The notes beneath the pieces were generated by a model. That model saw nothing but the letters and a program-made list of their open reading frames with translations, did no database searches and was not told the DNA's origin. From positions 62,001 through 126,000 of the forward strand of contig NZ_BAQK01000050.1 in assembly GCF_025994435.1 (NCBI RefSeq): 64,000 nt of DNA, given 5' to 3'. Made by a program: the position numbers and the translations under genes. This DNA is from Gluconacetobacter johannae. GTDB lineage: Bacteria > Pseudomonadota > Alphaproteobacteria > Acetobacterales > Acetobacteraceae. Of the stretch, positions 50,991 to 61,763 are shown one piece after another. Numbering within the stretch: the stretch's first letter is position 1; each line of letters begins with the position of its first letter.

Positions 50991-51470
50991 GTGAGCGCAC
51001 CCCCCCGCCCGGATGACGGCAGCCAGACGCTGACCCAGCTTGGACAGGCCTCGATCCAGCCCGCCAGCCCCGAGGAGGCGACGCTGGAGCGCGTCCCCGC
51101 CCCCTATCCCGACCGCCGCTATCTGGTCCGCTTCACCGCGCCGGAATTCACCTCGCTCTGCCCCGTGACCGGGCAGCCCGATTTCGCGCATCTGGTCATC
51201 GACTATGTCCCCGACCAGTGGATCGTCGAAAGCAAGTCGCTGAAGCTGTTCCTGACCAGCTTCCGCAACCACGGCGCGTTCCACGAGTCCTGCTCGGTCC
51301 AGATCGCGACCACGCTGGTCGATCTGCTGTCGCCGGTCTGGCTGCGGATCGGCGCCTACTGGTATCCGCGCGGCGGCATGCCCATCGACGTGTTCTGGCA
51401 GAGCGGCGAGCCGCCGCAGGGGGTGTGGATTCCACCCCAGGATGTGCCGGGCTATCGCGGGCGGGGGTGA
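50991..51470 (+). CDS. queF: QueF, 7-cyano-7-deazaguanine reductase
   Basis: This 159-residue enzyme reduces preQ0 to preQ1 with NADPH in queuosine synthesis. The catalytic Cys57 and Asp64 are in TSLCPVTGQPDFAHL, and the family motif ESKSLKLFLTSFRNH (about 80-94) is present. It is the short unimodular type. It stands alone, followed by a palindrome-rich gap. Confidence 0.96.
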   Translation: MSAPPRPDDGSQTLTQLGQASIQPASPEEATLERVPAPYPDRRYLVRFTAPEFTSLCPVTGQPDFAHLVIDYVPDQWIVESKSLKLFLTSFRNHGAFHESCSVQIATTLVDLLSPVWLRIGAYWYPRGGMPIDVFWQSGEPPQGVWIPPQDVPGYRGRG

Positions 51471-51532
51471 AGTCAAGGCAACCAAAGGCCCTGGCCCGTT
51501 GGAAACCCGGGACTTTTGAAACGAACGGGATG

Positions 51533-51570
51533 CAAGGGCCGAGGCCCTTGCCGGGTTCGGGCAGAGCCCG
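51533..51570. repeat. Pair of small palindromes behind queF
   Basis: Two adjacent hairpins are present: CAAGGGCC-GA-GGCCCTTG (51533-51550) and CGGGC-AGA-GCCCG (51558-51570). A related palindrome, CCAGGGCC-TGA-GGCCCTGG, lies near 61736-61754 behind nusG, so these may be copies of a dispersed intergenic repeat. Confidence 0.55.
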
Positions 51571-51586
51571 ACCTTCCCTCTACATA

Positions 51587-51614
51587 TGAAAACAGCACCC
51601 CGAAGGGTGCTGTT
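51587..51614 (-). terminator. Terminator of the atpHAGDC operon
   Basis: On the minus strand a perfect 10-bp stem (AACAGCACCC and complement) with a UUCG tetraloop is followed by UUUUC, 30 bp after the atpC stop codon. Confidence 0.88.
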
Positions 51615-51643
51615 CCAGCCGTCCGGATCGTCGCCGGCCCCGT

Positions 51644-52057
51644 TCAGGCGGCCGGGCCGCCGGCGGCCTCGATCTCGGCGCGGGCGGACTGCATCTTTTC
51701 CATCAGCAGGTCCAGCGCCGGCACGTTCATCTTGTCGGCGGCCTCGTACGAGGCCTCCAGCGCCGCCAGGCGGGCCTGGGCCGCATCGACCGACAGGTCG
51801 GACAGTACGGTCGCCTGGTCGGCCAGGATGGTGCAGCGCGTCGCGGTCAGGTCGGCGAAGCCGCCCGCCACGAAGAACCGGTCGGTCACCGCCCCGTCCT
51901 GATACAGTTCGACCACGCCGCCACGCAGCAGCAGCATCATCGGCGCGTGGTCGGGCATGGCGGCGATATCGCCTTCCAGGCCCGGCATTACCGCCATATC
52001 GACAGCACGCGAGAACAGGACTTTCTCGGGGCTGACGATCTCGACCTCAATCGGCAT
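51644..52057 (-). CDS. atpC: ATP synthase F1 epsilon subunit
   Basis: This 137-residue protein (MPIEVEIVSPEKVLFSRAVD) has the N-terminal beta-sandwich of the epsilon subunit with PGLEGDIAAMPDHAPMMLLL (about 25-44) and a helical C-terminus. It regulates and couples F1 rotation. It is the last gene of the F1 operon, 31 bp after atpD, and a terminator follows. Confidence 0.96.
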   Translation of the reverse strand: MPIEVEIVSPEKVLFSRAVDMAVMPGLEGDIAAMPDHAPMMLLLRGGVVELYQDGAVTDRFFVAGGFADLTATRCTILADQATVLSDLSVDAAQARLAALEASYEAADKMNVPALDLLMEKMQSARAEIEAAGGPAA

Positions 52058-52088
52058 GGGCTGTCTTCCTTGCGCCGGATCCGACCGT

Positions 52089-53570
<1,482 letters not shown>

Positions 53571-53600
53571 AGTCAGCTCCTGCGGCGAGGAGACCGGATC

Positions 53601-54482
53601 TCAGACAGCCTGGGCGCCCGAGATGATCTCGATCAGTTCATTGGTGATGTTGGTCTGACGGGTACGGTTGTACGTCAGTGTCAGGCGGTCGATAGCCTTG
53701 CCGGCGTTGCGCGTGGCGCTGTCCATCGCGGTCATGCGCGCGCCCTGCTCGCCGGCGGCGCTCTCCAGCATGGTCGCATAGAGCTGGACCTGGAGGTTGC
53801 GCGGCAGCAGGCGGGACAGCAGATCTTCCTCGCCGGGCTCGAATTCGTAGACCGGCGCATCCGGCACGGCGGCGTCGTCGTTCTCCGGCATCGCCAGCGG
53901 AATCAGCTGCAACTCGGTCGGCGTCTGGGACATGACGTTGTTGAACCGGTTGTAGATCACCGTGCAGACGTCGAATTCGCCCTTTCCCAGCCGGCTGGTG
54001 ATCGCCTCGCCCAGTTCGGCGGCGGCCGAGAACGGGATTTCCTTGCCGCCCGAACCATGGACATGATCGACGATCAGGTCCGCGAACTCGCGCGTGAGGT
54101 AGTCATGCCCCTTCCGCCCCACCGGCAGCAGGCGAACGGTCTTGCCCTCGGCCTGGAGGCGTCGGACCAGGTTCCGCGTCACGCGGTTGATGTTGGCATT
54201 GAAGGCGCCCGCAAGGCCGCGATCGCTGGTCATCGGGACCAGCAGATGGACCTTGTCGTTCCCCGTTCCGGCCAGCAGCGCCGGCAGGCCGGACTGGCCT
54301 TTCGCGCTGCGGCCGAGTTCGGACAGCATCCGGCGCATCGCCGTGGCGTAGGGGCGCGCGGCCTCGGCGCGGGTCTGGGCCCGGCGCAGCTTGGCCGCTG
54401 CCACCATCTTCATGGCGCTGGTGATCTTCTTCGTCGATTTGACGCTTCCGATCCGCGCGCGGAGTTCCTTGAGGGAAGCCAT
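53601..54482 (-). CDS. atpG: ATP synthase F1 gamma subunit
   Basis: This 293-residue central-stalk subunit begins MASLKELRARIGSVKSTKKI, then TSAMKMVAAAKLRRAQ, and ends SLTYNRTRQTNITNELIEII-like (the conserved gamma C-terminus). SDRGLAGAFNANINR (about 80-94) is the family signature. It is placed between atpA and atpD, as usual. Confidence 0.97.
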   Translation of the reverse strand: MASLKELRARIGSVKSTKKITSAMKMVAAAKLRRAQTRAEAARPYATAMRRMLSELGRSAKGQSGLPALLAGTGNDKVHLLVPMTSDRGLAGAFNANINRVTRNLVRRLQAEGKTVRLLPVGRKGHDYLTREFADLIVDHVHGSGGKEIPFSAAAELGEAITSRLGKGEFDVCTVIYNRFNNVMSQTPTELQLIPLAMPENDDAAVPDAPVYEFEPGEEDLLSRLLPRNLQVQLYATMLESAAGEQGARMTAMDSATRNAGKAIDRLTLTYNRTRQTNITNELIEIISGAQAV

Positions 54483-54498
54483 GGGTGCCTGCTGTCCC

Positions 54499-56037
54499 TC
54501 AGCCCGCGAACTGACGGCCGAACGACGTCAGGAATTCGGTCAGACGGGCTTCGTTGTCCTTGGTGATCTGCCGTTCGGTCCGGATCGAGGCCAGGATGTC
54601 CTTGCCGGCGGTACGCATCTCGGCCAGCAGCTGGCGCTCGTAGGCGATCACCTTGTCGACCGGCACGGCATCGACGAAGCCGCGGGTGCCCGCGAACAGC
54701 ACGACCACCTGCTCCTCGACCACCAGGGGCGAGGTCTCGGGCTGCTTCAGCAGCTCGACCAGGCGCGCGCCGCGGGCCAGCTGCTTCTGCGTCGCCGGAT
54801 CGAGGTCCGAGGCGAACTGCGAGAACGCGGCCATTTCGCGATACTGCGCCAGCTCCAGCTTGATCTTGCCGGCCACCTGCTTCATCGCCTTGATCTGCGC
54901 GGCGGAGCCGACGCGCGAGACCGAGCCGCCGACATTCACCGCCGGACGGATGCCGCGGTAGAACAGGTCGGTCTCCAGGAACACCTGGCCGTCGGTGATC
55001 GAGATCACGTTGGTCGGGATGTAGGCGGACACGTCGCCGGCCTGGGTCTCGATGACCGGCAGGGCCGTCAGCGACCCGGCGCCATAGGCGTCCGACATCT
55101 TGGCCGCGCGTTCCAGCAGACGGGAATGCAGGAAGAACACGTCGCCCGGATAGGCCTCGCGGCCCGGCGGACGGCGCAGCAGCAGCGACATCTGGCGATA
55201 GGCCACCGCCTGCTTGGACAGATCGTCATAGACGATCAGCGCATGCATGCCGTTGTCGCGGAAATACTCGCCCATCGCGCAGGCGGCGTAGGGGGCCAGG
55301 TACTGCAGCGGGGCGGGCTCGGAAGCGGTGGCGGCGACCACGATGGAATATTCCATCGCGCCCGCTTCCTCCAGCGTGCGGACCAGCTGCGCGACCGTCG
55401 AGCGCTTCTGCCCGATCGCGACATAGATGCAGTACAGCGACTTCGTGTCGTCACCCAGCGCGTTGACCGACTTCTGCGCGACGATGGTGTCGATCAGGAT
55501 GGCGGTCTTGCCGGTCTGGCGGTCGCCGATAATCAGCTCGCGCTGCCCGCGCCCGATCGGCACCAGGGCGTCGATGGCCTTGATGCCGGTCTGCATCGGC
55601 TCGCTGACCGACTGGCGCGGCATGATGCCCGGCGCCTTGACGTCGGCGCGCTTCATGACGACGTCGCCGACCAGCGGCCCCTTGCCGTCGATCGGGTTGC
55701 CGAGGCCGTCGACCACGCGGCCCAGCAGGGCCTTGCCGGTGGGGACCTCGACGACCGCGCCGGTGCGCGACACCGGGTCGCCTTCGCGCATGTCGGCGTC
55801 ATCGCCGAAAATGACGACGCCGACGTTGTCGTTTTCAAGGTTCAGCGCCATGCCGCGCTGGCCGGTCGCCGGGAATTCGACCATCTCGCCGGACTGCACG
55901 TTCTGCAGCCCGTAGACGCGGGCGATGCCGTCGCCGACGGACAGGATCGTCCCCGTCTCGGCGATATCGACAGGCGTATCGAACGTGGCGATCTGCTGCT
56001 TGAGGATATCCGAAATCTCTGCGGGGCGGATTTCCAT
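54499..56037 (-). CDS. atpA: ATP synthase F1 alpha subunit
   Basis: This 512-residue subunit has the P-loop GDRQTGKTAILIDT (about 168-181) and conserved RPAVNVGGSVSRVGSAAQIK (about 362-381). It starts MEIRPAEISDILKQQ. The ATG (56037) overlaps the last base of the atpH stop codon (TGATG) with GGGAG seven bases upstream; a GTG one codon earlier is less likely. Confidence 0.98.
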   Translation of the reverse strand: MEIRPAEISDILKQQIATFDTPVDIAETGTILSVGDGIARVYGLQNVQSGEMVEFPATGQRGMALNLENDNVGVVIFGDDADMREGDPVSRTGAVVEVPTGKALLGRVVDGLGNPIDGKGPLVGDVVMKRADVKAPGIMPRQSVSEPMQTGIKAIDALVPIGRGQRELIIGDRQTGKTAILIDTIVAQKSVNALGDDTKSLYCIYVAIGQKRSTVAQLVRTLEEAGAMEYSIVVAATASEPAPLQYLAPYAACAMGEYFRDNGMHALIVYDDLSKQAVAYRQMSLLLRRPPGREAYPGDVFFLHSRLLERAAKMSDAYGAGSLTALPVIETQAGDVSAYIPTNVISITDGQVFLETDLFYRGIRPAVNVGGSVSRVGSAAQIKAMKQVAGKIKLELAQYREMAAFSQFASDLDPATQKQLARGARLVELLKQPETSPLVVEEQVVVLFAGTRGFVDAVPVDKVIAYERQLLAEMRTAGKDILASIRTERQITKDNEARLTEFLTSFGRQFAG

Positions 56038-56633
56038 CACGCGGCTCCCTTCATGGCGTGGTGCAGGCGGGTCAGGCGGGATCTGAGGCTGGTATCATAC
56101 AGCCGGGCGCCGACGCGCACGACCAGACCGCCCAGCAGCGCCGCATCGACACGCTCCTGAATGTTGACCCTGGAATAGCCGGCCTCGGCGAGGCGGCTCT
56201 GAAGCTGGATGCGCTGCAAGTCCGTCAGGGGCTGGGCCGAAACGACCTCGGCCACCTCTTCCCCGCGCTTGGCGGCGGCGATCGCCGACAGCGCGTCAAG
56301 GATGTCCGGCAGGCGGGACAGGCGGCGGTTGCGGGCGACGACGCCCACGAAATTACGGATGGTCGCACCGAAGCCCTGGGCCTCCAGCACCGCCAGCACC
56401 GCGCGCGTGCCATCCCTGATGTCCAGGGTGCGGTCGGTCAGGACAGCCCGGAAGTCGGCATTGCCGTCGATCAGCCCGCGCAGGGCCACGGCCTGCGGCA
56501 GGACCTCGTCCAGCAACCACCGGTCGGCGGCCAGTTCATAGAGTGCCGTTGCGTAACGACCCGCGAGGCCATTGGCAACGGAGGCGATCGGTATTGTTGT
56601 CGTTCCACCCGAAACCACGGTCGGTTTTTCCAT
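56037..56633 (-). CDS. atpH: ATP synthase F1 delta subunit
   Basis: This 198-residue delta (OSCP) subunit has LAGRYATALYELAADRWLLD (about 23-42) and, near the end, the strand-helix VVRVGARLYDTSLRSRLTRL. It links F1 to the peripheral stalk. It is the first gene of the F1 operon; F0 genes are not in the window. The first 15-20 residues (MEKPTVVSGGTTTIPI) are an extension rich in Thr/Gly. Confidence 0.95.
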   Translation of the reverse strand: MEKPTVVSGGTTTIPIASVANGLAGRYATALYELAADRWLLDEVLPQAVALRGLIDGNADFRAVLTDRTLDIRDGTRAVLAVLEAQGFGATIRNFVGVVARNRRLSRLPDILDALSAIAAAKRGEEVAEVVSAQPLTDLQRIQLQSRLAEAGYSRVNIQERVDAALLGGLVVRVGARLYDTSLRSRLTRLHHAMKGAA

Positions 56634-56775
56634 CCCAGATCTTGGTCGCTACAGCAGGCCGGCAGGCGCCAGAACGCACCCGATGCCACTGGCGGCGCGT
56701 CTAGCACGCTGCCCCGCGTCACGCAACCGAGGCGATTGCCCCGAGCGTCGTCCGAAGGGGCCGTCCGGCCTCTTG

Positions 56776-57921
56776 TCAAGGGGGCGCGCATGCGGCGGAC
56801 GTGCCGCCTGCCGGACGGAAGGCGGTCGTTTCGCGCTCGACCAGCGTCACGCCCAGATCGACGATCCGGGGCACGTCCGATCGGCCGGCCAGCAGGTCCA
56901 GCACCATGCCCCCCGTCCGCTCGCCCAGGGCGCGGAAATCGACCGCGACGGTGGTCAGGGCGGGCACCATCTGCCGCCCCACCTCGAACCCGCCGAATCC
57001 GATCAGCGACACATCCTCCGGCACCCGCACGCCGCGCCTGCGGCATTCCATCAGCGCACCCACGCCGACCAGGTCGGACACGGCGAACACGGCCTCCAGG
57101 TCCGGCGCCAGGTCCAGCAAATGGGCCATGGCCTGCGCGCCATGGGTGAACGAGACCGGCGGATTGCCCAGGCGCAGCACCAGCGCGTCGGACCGCCCGG
57201 CCTCGCGCAGCGCCTCGGCGAAGCCGTCCAGGCGCTCGCCGCCACGATGGTCGCAGGACAGCCCGTCGCCCGCCGCCCCCAGCGCGCCGATGCGCCGGTG
57301 GCCCAGCGCCATCAGGTGCCGCGCGGCCATCCGGCCTGCCTCGCGATTCGAGTAGCCGACCATGCGGTGCACCGGCCGGCTGGCCAGCCCCGCCATCTGG
57401 ACGATCGGGATCGTCTCCGCCGCCAGCAGGCCGCGCAGGGCGGGGCCGCGCGGCCCCGCCGGCAGCACCAGGGCCTCCGCCCGACGGGCCAGCATGTCGC
57501 GCACATGGCGCAGCATTGCGTTTTCGTCATAATCGGTATACCCAATCAGCAACTCATATCCCTCGCGGCGGATAACCTCGGTCAGCCCCCGCGCGGCATC
57601 GGCGAAATTGGTGTTGGTCAGGGTGGGCACCACCAGGCCGACGAATCCGCTGCGACGGGTGGACAGGGCCTCCGCTGCGCGATCGGGCACATAGCCCAGC
57701 TCCGCGATCGCACGTTCGATGGCGCGGCGCGTGTCCTCGCGCACCAGGTGAGGCGCGCGCAGGGCGCGCGAGACGGTCATGCGCGACACCCCGGCGCGCG
57801 CCGAGACATCCATGATGGTGGGCCGCCCGCCCTGCGCCCGCGCCCCGGCCACGGGGGACGGAGCAGGGATTTCGATCACCTGCCCGGCCAAGCCGACCCC
57901 TGTCCGCGTCCTGCCTGTCAT
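56776..57921 (-). CDS. LacI/GntR-type transcriptional regulator
   Basis: This 381-residue protein of the LacI family has an N-terminal HTH (TIMDVSARAGVSRMTVSRAL, about 35-54) with the hinge following, and a periplasmic-binding-like effector domain (GFVGLVVPTLTNTNFADAAR onwards). Because it is divergent from a gluconate 5-dehydrogenase gene, it is probably a gluconate-type repressor (GntR). A Pro/Ala-rich tail precedes the HTH, so a start at an internal codon is possible. Confidence 0.88.
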   Translation of the reverse strand: MTGRTRTGVGLAGQVIEIPAPSPVAGARAQGGRPTIMDVSARAGVSRMTVSRALRAPHLVREDTRRAIERAIAELGYVPDRAAEALSTRRSGFVGLVVPTLTNTNFADAARGLTEVIRREGYELLIGYTDYDENAMLRHVRDMLARRAEALVLPAGPRGPALRGLLAAETIPIVQMAGLASRPVHRMVGYSNREAGRMAARHLMALGHRRIGALGAAGDGLSCDHRGGERLDGFAEALREAGRSDALVLRLGNPPVSFTHGAQAMAHLLDLAPDLEAVFAVSDLVGVGALMECRRRGVRVPEDVSLIGFGGFEVGRQMVPALTTVAVDFRALGERTGGMVLDLLAGRSDVPRIVDLGVTLVERETTAFRPAGGTSAACAPP

Positions 57922-58078
57922 GCCCGGCCCTAAAACCCCTGCCTGCCCGCGTCGAATCGCTCACGGAAACTTATAGTCCGGGGCAGGTGAAATGGACGCC
58001 GGAAATATGGACAAGGCCGCCATGTTCCTGTCCCGATACGGGCCGGCCTATCAAGAACAGGAACGGGAACCGCCCAAC

Positions 58079-58864
58079 ATGTCTTCTCTTGCCCTTTTCG
58101 ACCTGACCGGACGGCTGGCCCTCGTGACGGGATCGAGCGGCGGCATCGGCCTGGCGATCGCCGCCGGCCTGGCCGACGCCGGCGCGCGTGTGGTGCTGAA
58201 CGGCCGCGACGCCGCCCGCCTGGACGCCGCCGCCGCCCTGCTGCGCCAGGCGGCCCCGGACGGGGTGGAGCGCACCATTCTGACCAGCGCGTTCGACGTG
58301 ACCGACCGCCTGGCCGTCGAGGACGGCGTGCGCCGGCTGGAGGAGGCCTCCGGCCCCATCCGCATCCTGGTCAACAATGCCGGCATCCAGCGCCGCGCGC
58401 CGCTGGACAGTTTTTCGGCCGAGGACTGGTCGGAACTGATGCGGACGAACCTGGACAGCGTCTTCTATGTCGGCACGGCGGTCGCCCGGCACATGATCCC
58501 GCGCGGCGAGGGCAAGATCATCAATATCGGCAGCGTGCAGTGCGAACTCGCCCGGCCGGGCATCGCCCCCTACACGGCATCGAAGGGCGCGGTGAAGAAC
58601 CTGACCAAGGGCATGTGCGCCGACTGGGCGCGGCACGGGCTGCAGATCAACGCCATCGGGCCGGGTTATTTCGAGACGCCACTGAATCGCGCGCTGGTCG
58701 AGGACCCGGATTTCAACGCCTGGCTGAAAAAGCGGACCCCCGCCGGCCGCTGGGGAAAGGTCGAGGAATTGCAGGGGGCGGCGGTCTTCCTGGCCTCCGA
58801 CGCCTCGTCCTTCGTCAATGGCCAGACGCTTTATGTGGACGGGGGCGTGCTCTCGGTCCTCTGA
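58079..58864 (+). CDS. gno: Gluconate 5-dehydrogenase (SDR family)
   Basis: This 261-residue short-chain dehydrogenase has the NAD(P) motif TGSSGGIG (about 17-24), NNAG (about 97-100), the catalytic S in INIGSVQCEL, and YTASK (about 165-169). The pattern ALFDLTGRLALVTGSSGGIG is that of Ga5DH/Gno, which interconverts gluconate and 5-ketogluconate with NADP, a typical acetic-acid bacterial activity. The start MSSLALFDL was preferred over an upstream ATG because similarity begins there. Its 3' end overlaps the convergent MFS gene by 34 bp. Confidence 0.9.
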   Translation: MSSLALFDLTGRLALVTGSSGGIGLAIAAGLADAGARVVLNGRDAARLDAAAALLRQAAPDGVERTILTSAFDVTDRLAVEDGVRRLEEASGPIRILVNNAGIQRRAPLDSFSAEDWSELMRTNLDSVFYVGTAVARHMIPRGEGKIINIGSVQCELARPGIAPYTASKGAVKNLTKGMCADWARHGLQINAIGPGYFETPLNRALVEDPDFNAWLKKRTPAGRWGKVEELQGAAVFLASDASSFVNGQTLYVDGGVLSVL

Positions 58865-60339
58865 CCGGCCGGGCGGATGTCCGGGGTGGAACCCGCCCCG
58901 CCCTCCAGCATCGCACGAACCGCCAGGACGCTGGCGCGGGCCCGCGCACCGGTCGACAGCAGGCCCAGCCACGCGATGAAGCCGGCCAGCGCCACCACGC
59001 CCCACCAGACACGATGGCTGGCCAGCGGCAGCAGGGCCATGGCGACCCGATCGCCGCCGGCCCCCGCAGGGCCCGCCCCGGCCATCGCCGACGCCGTCAT
59101 CGTGCCGGATACCGCGATCCCCAGCAGCGCGCCGACCTGCCGGCTGGTCGAGGCAAGGGCCGCGGCCAGCCCCGCCTGGTCGCGCGGCATGCCCGACACG
59201 GCGGTATTGGTGATCGGCGCGTTGCACAGGCCGAATCCGCACCCGCACAGCCCGTAGGACACCGCCAGCAGGCCCAGCGGCGTCGCATCGGCCAGCCCCG
59301 TCAGCAGCAGCGCCCCGCCCCCCAGCCCCGTCGCCGACAGCAGCAGCGGCAGGCGCGCGCCCCGCGCGGCCACCAGCCGGCCCGACAGCGGCGCGCAGGC
59401 CATGACCCCCAGCGCGAACGGCAGCGTGCACAGCCCCGCGCGCAGAGGGGACAGGCCCCGCACGTCCTGCAGGTACAGCGTGTTCAGGAACAGGAAGGCG
59501 CTGAAGATGGCAAAGGCGCAGATCGCGATCAGGATCGCGCCGGTAAACGGCAGCGCGCGAAAGAAGCGGACATCCAGCAGCGGCTGCGCGCGACGTCGTT
59601 CCACCGCGACCAGGGCCACCACGCCCAGCCCCGCCAGCCCCAGCCCCCCGCCGATCGCCGGGGCGCGCCAGCCATAATCCCGGACCTCGATCAGGGCGGC
59701 CGTCACGGCGGCCAGCGTCAGCGCGACCAGGACCTGCGCCGGGACGTCGATCGCCCGCGCCCGTACGGCACGGGATTCGGGGATGAACCGCCGGCTGAGC
59801 CAGATCGCCAGCAGGCCGACCGGCACATTGACCCAGAACACCGCCCGCCACCCCGCGTACGTCGTCAGCACGCCGCCCGCCAGCGGCCCCAGCGCCAGCG
59901 CCACGCCCGACATGGCCCCCCACATCCCGATCGCCCGCGCCCGCGCGCCGGGGGCGGTAAAGACATTGGCGATGATCGACAGCGCCACCGGGTTGAGCAT
60001 GGCGCCCCCCAGCCCCTGGAACCCCCGCGCCAGCACCAGGGCCAGGGCGGACGGCGCCAGGCCGCACAGGACCGAGCCCAGGCAGAAGGTCGCGATTCCC
60101 GTCACGAAGACCCGCCTGCGGCCGATGCGGTCGGCGGTGGACCCCGCCAGCACCAGCAGGCTGGCCACCACCAGCGTATAGGCATCGACAACCCATTGCA
60201 GGGTCGAGAACCGCCCGCCCAGATCGGCGCGAATCGACGGCAGCGCCACGTTGACGATGGTCACGTCCATCATCACCAGCAGCAGGCTCAGGCAACAGGT
60301 CGCCAGGACCACATTGGGGCGAAGGGGCGAATCGGACAT
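58831..60339 (-). CDS. MFS drug exporter, DHA2 (EmrB/QacA) type
   Basis: This 502-residue transporter has about fourteen hydrophobic helices and MFS motifs: DVTIVNVALPSI (motif D1-like), GSTADRIGRRRVFVTG (motif A, about 60-75) and ARGFQGLGGAMLNP (motif B). The signatures match DHA2 drug:H+ antiporters. The substrate is unknown. It begins MSDSPLRPNVVLATC and has GGGGCTGC before the ATG. It is convergent with gno, with overlapping ends. Confidence 0.9.
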   Translation of the reverse strand: MSDSPLRPNVVLATCCLSLLLVMMDVTIVNVALPSIRADLGGRFSTLQWVVDAYTLVVASLLVLAGSTADRIGRRRVFVTGIATFCLGSVLCGLAPSALALVLARGFQGLGGAMLNPVALSIIANVFTAPGARARAIGMWGAMSGVALALGPLAGGVLTTYAGWRAVFWVNVPVGLLAIWLSRRFIPESRAVRARAIDVPAQVLVALTLAAVTAALIEVRDYGWRAPAIGGGLGLAGLGVVALVAVERRRAQPLLDVRFFRALPFTGAILIAICAFAIFSAFLFLNTLYLQDVRGLSPLRAGLCTLPFALGVMACAPLSGRLVAARGARLPLLLSATGLGGGALLLTGLADATPLGLLAVSYGLCGCGFGLCNAPITNTAVSGMPRDQAGLAAALASTSRQVGALLGIAVSGTMTASAMAGAGPAGAGGDRVAMALLPLASHRVWWGVVALAGFIAWLGLLSTGARARASVLAVRAMLEGGAGSTPDIRPAGQRTESTPPST

Positions 60340-60420
60340 GCAGCCCCGACAATTTCCCCGGCGCATGACGCGCGCACATGCCGCACCACCATACCGGGAT
60401 CATTTTTCAGGATGGGGAAA

Positions 60421-60494
60421 TGGAGCGGGCGAAGGGAATCGAACCCTCCTCAGAAGCTTGGAAGGCTACTGCATTACCACTATGCTACGCCCGC
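60421..60494 (-). tRNA. tRNA-Gly(UCC)
   Basis: The minus-strand sequence folds as a cloverleaf: acceptor GCGGGCG/CGCCCGC, a T-arm with GGTTCGATTCC, and anticodon loop CTTCCAA giving UCC. The 3' CCA is encoded (60421-60423). Length is 74 nt. Confidence 0.97.
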
Positions 60495-60719
60495 CCATGG
60501 CGACGTTCATAACGCCGAACCCCGCCCGGCGGCAAGTCCCGCCCACATGCAATACGCCGCCATTCCCCCATGCTCAGGGTCCCTGGTCACGGGAATCGCA
60601 CGCACCCCCTTGACTTTGCCGGCCGGGCATACTTTTTTCCGCTGCCTGCGCCGGGTTCGCACGGGTGGCCAAGGGGACAGCTTTCCGCTATCTCTTGGTC
60701 GGCGCCGAAGGCGGCATGC

Positions 60720-60796
60720 AGGGGTGTAGCTCAATTGGCTAGAGCGCCGGTCTCCAAAACCGGAGGTTGCGGGTTCGAGACCCTCCGCCCCTGCCA
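60720..60796 (+). tRNA. tRNA-Trp(CCA)
   Basis: The sequence folds as a cloverleaf: acceptor AGGGGTG/CGCCCCT with one wobble pair, T-loop GGTTCGAGACC, and anticodon loop CTCCAAA giving CCA. The discriminator G and encoded CCA close it. It directly precedes secE-nusG, as in many bacteria. Confidence 0.97.
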
Positions 60797-60924
60797 ACCG
60801 CCCCGTTCGGGTTGACCCCGTGCGGTGCATTACGGTGCCCCGACATGCAGTTGAGGCGTTTTTCAGCCCCGTCCGCCATTCTCGCCGGATGGACGGCGGC
60901 GTGGTGTTACAAGAAGGGTGTTTC

Positions 60925-61119
60925 GTGTCGGTCAGTCCCGCGAAATTTGTGCAAGAGGTCCGTGCGGAAGCGGGCAAGGTCACATGGCCCACGCGTCGCG
61001 CCACACTGGTGACGACCGGGGCGGTGCTGGCCATGGCCGCCCTGACGTCGGCATTTTTCTTTGTCGTCGACCAGATCATCGGCCTCGGCGTACGTGAACT
61101 TTTTGGGCTTGGAGGCTGA
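60925..61119 (+). CDS. secE: SecE, preprotein translocase subunit
   Basis: This 64-residue membrane protein (SVSPAKFVQEVRAEAGKVTW) has the conserved KVTWPTRRATLVTT and one C-terminal transmembrane helix (AVLAMAALTSAFFFVVDQII). It clamps SecY in the translocon. The start is GTG at 60925, with AAGAAGGG upstream; it is followed by nusG 10 bp later. Longer frames upstream run into the tRNA region. Confidence 0.93.
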   Translation: MSVSPAKFVQEVRAEAGKVTWPTRRATLVTTGAVLAMAALTSAFFFVVDQIIGLGVRELFGLGG

Positions 61120-61129
61120 GGAACGGACC

Positions 61130-61660
61130 ATGGCAAAACGTTGGTACGTCGTTCACGTCTATTCAGGCTTCGAAAAGAAGATCGCCCAGCACATCAAGGA
61201 GCAGGCGGCGCAGAAGGGGCTGTCCGACCATTTCGGCGATATCCTGGTGCCCTCCGAGGAGGTCGTCGAGGTCCGCCGTGGCCAGAAGGTCAGCTCCGAG
61301 CGGAAATTCTTCCCCGGCTACGTCCTGGTCAACATGGAACTGACCGACGACGCCTGGCATCTGGTCAAGGACACGCCCAAGGTCACCGGCTTCCTGGGCA
61401 GCAAGACCCGTCCCTCGCCGATTCCCAACGCCGAGGCCGAGCGGATCATGAAGCAGGCGCAGGAAGGGGTGGAACGCCCCCGTCCTTCCGTCACCTTCGA
61501 GATCGGCGAGCAGGTGCGCGTCTCCGACGGCCCGTTCACCTCCTTCAACGGCACGATCGAGGAAGTGGACGAGGAAAAGGCGCGCCTCAAGGTCAGCGTC
61601 TCGATCTTCGGCCGCTCCACGCCGGTCGATCTGGAATACAGCCAGGTCGAGAAGCTCTGA
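61130..61660 (+). CDS. nusG: NusG, transcription elongation/termination factor
   Basis: This 176-residue factor begins MAKRWYVVHVYSGFEKKIAQ and has FFPGYVLVNMELTDDAWHLV (about 60-79) of the NGN domain and the KOW motif GEQVRVSDGPFTSFNGTIEE (about 124-143). It binds RNA polymerase and Rho and couples transcription to translation. It is downstream of secE in the standard arrangement. A strong terminator follows. Confidence 0.97.
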   Translation: MAKRWYVVHVYSGFEKKIAQHIKEQAAQKGLSDHFGDILVPSEEVVEVRRGQKVSSERKFFPGYVLVNMELTDDAWHLVKDTPKVTGFLGSKTRPSPIPNAEAERIMKQAQEGVERPRPSVTFEIGEQVRVSDGPFTSFNGTIEEVDEEKARLKVSVSIFGRSTPVDLEYSQVEKL

Positions 61661-61687
61661 TCGTCTCCGACGGTTCCGGACGAACGA

Positions 61688-61714
61688 AGGGCGCCCTGTG
61701 GCGCCCTTTTTTAT
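61688..61714 (+). terminator. Rho-independent terminator of secE-nusG
   Basis: An 8-bp perfect stem (AGGGCGCC / GGCGCCCT) with a CTGT loop is followed by six T, 27 bp after the nusG stop codon. Confidence 0.93.
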
Positions 61715-61763
61715 TTCCGCTGGGTGGGGAACCCACCAGGGCCTGAGGCCCTGGACCCCGATT

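Noticed and set aside
58024..58064. Inverted repeat GTTCCTGT / ACAGGAAC upstream of gno as a regulator operator
   Set aside because: The arms are 25 bp apart, unlike the short-spaced palindromes bound by LacI-family repressors, so the assignment is too weak.
60601..60640. TTGACT...CATACT as promoter of the tRNA-Trp-secE unit
   Set aside because: The spacing is only about 12 bp, too short for a sigma-70 promoter.
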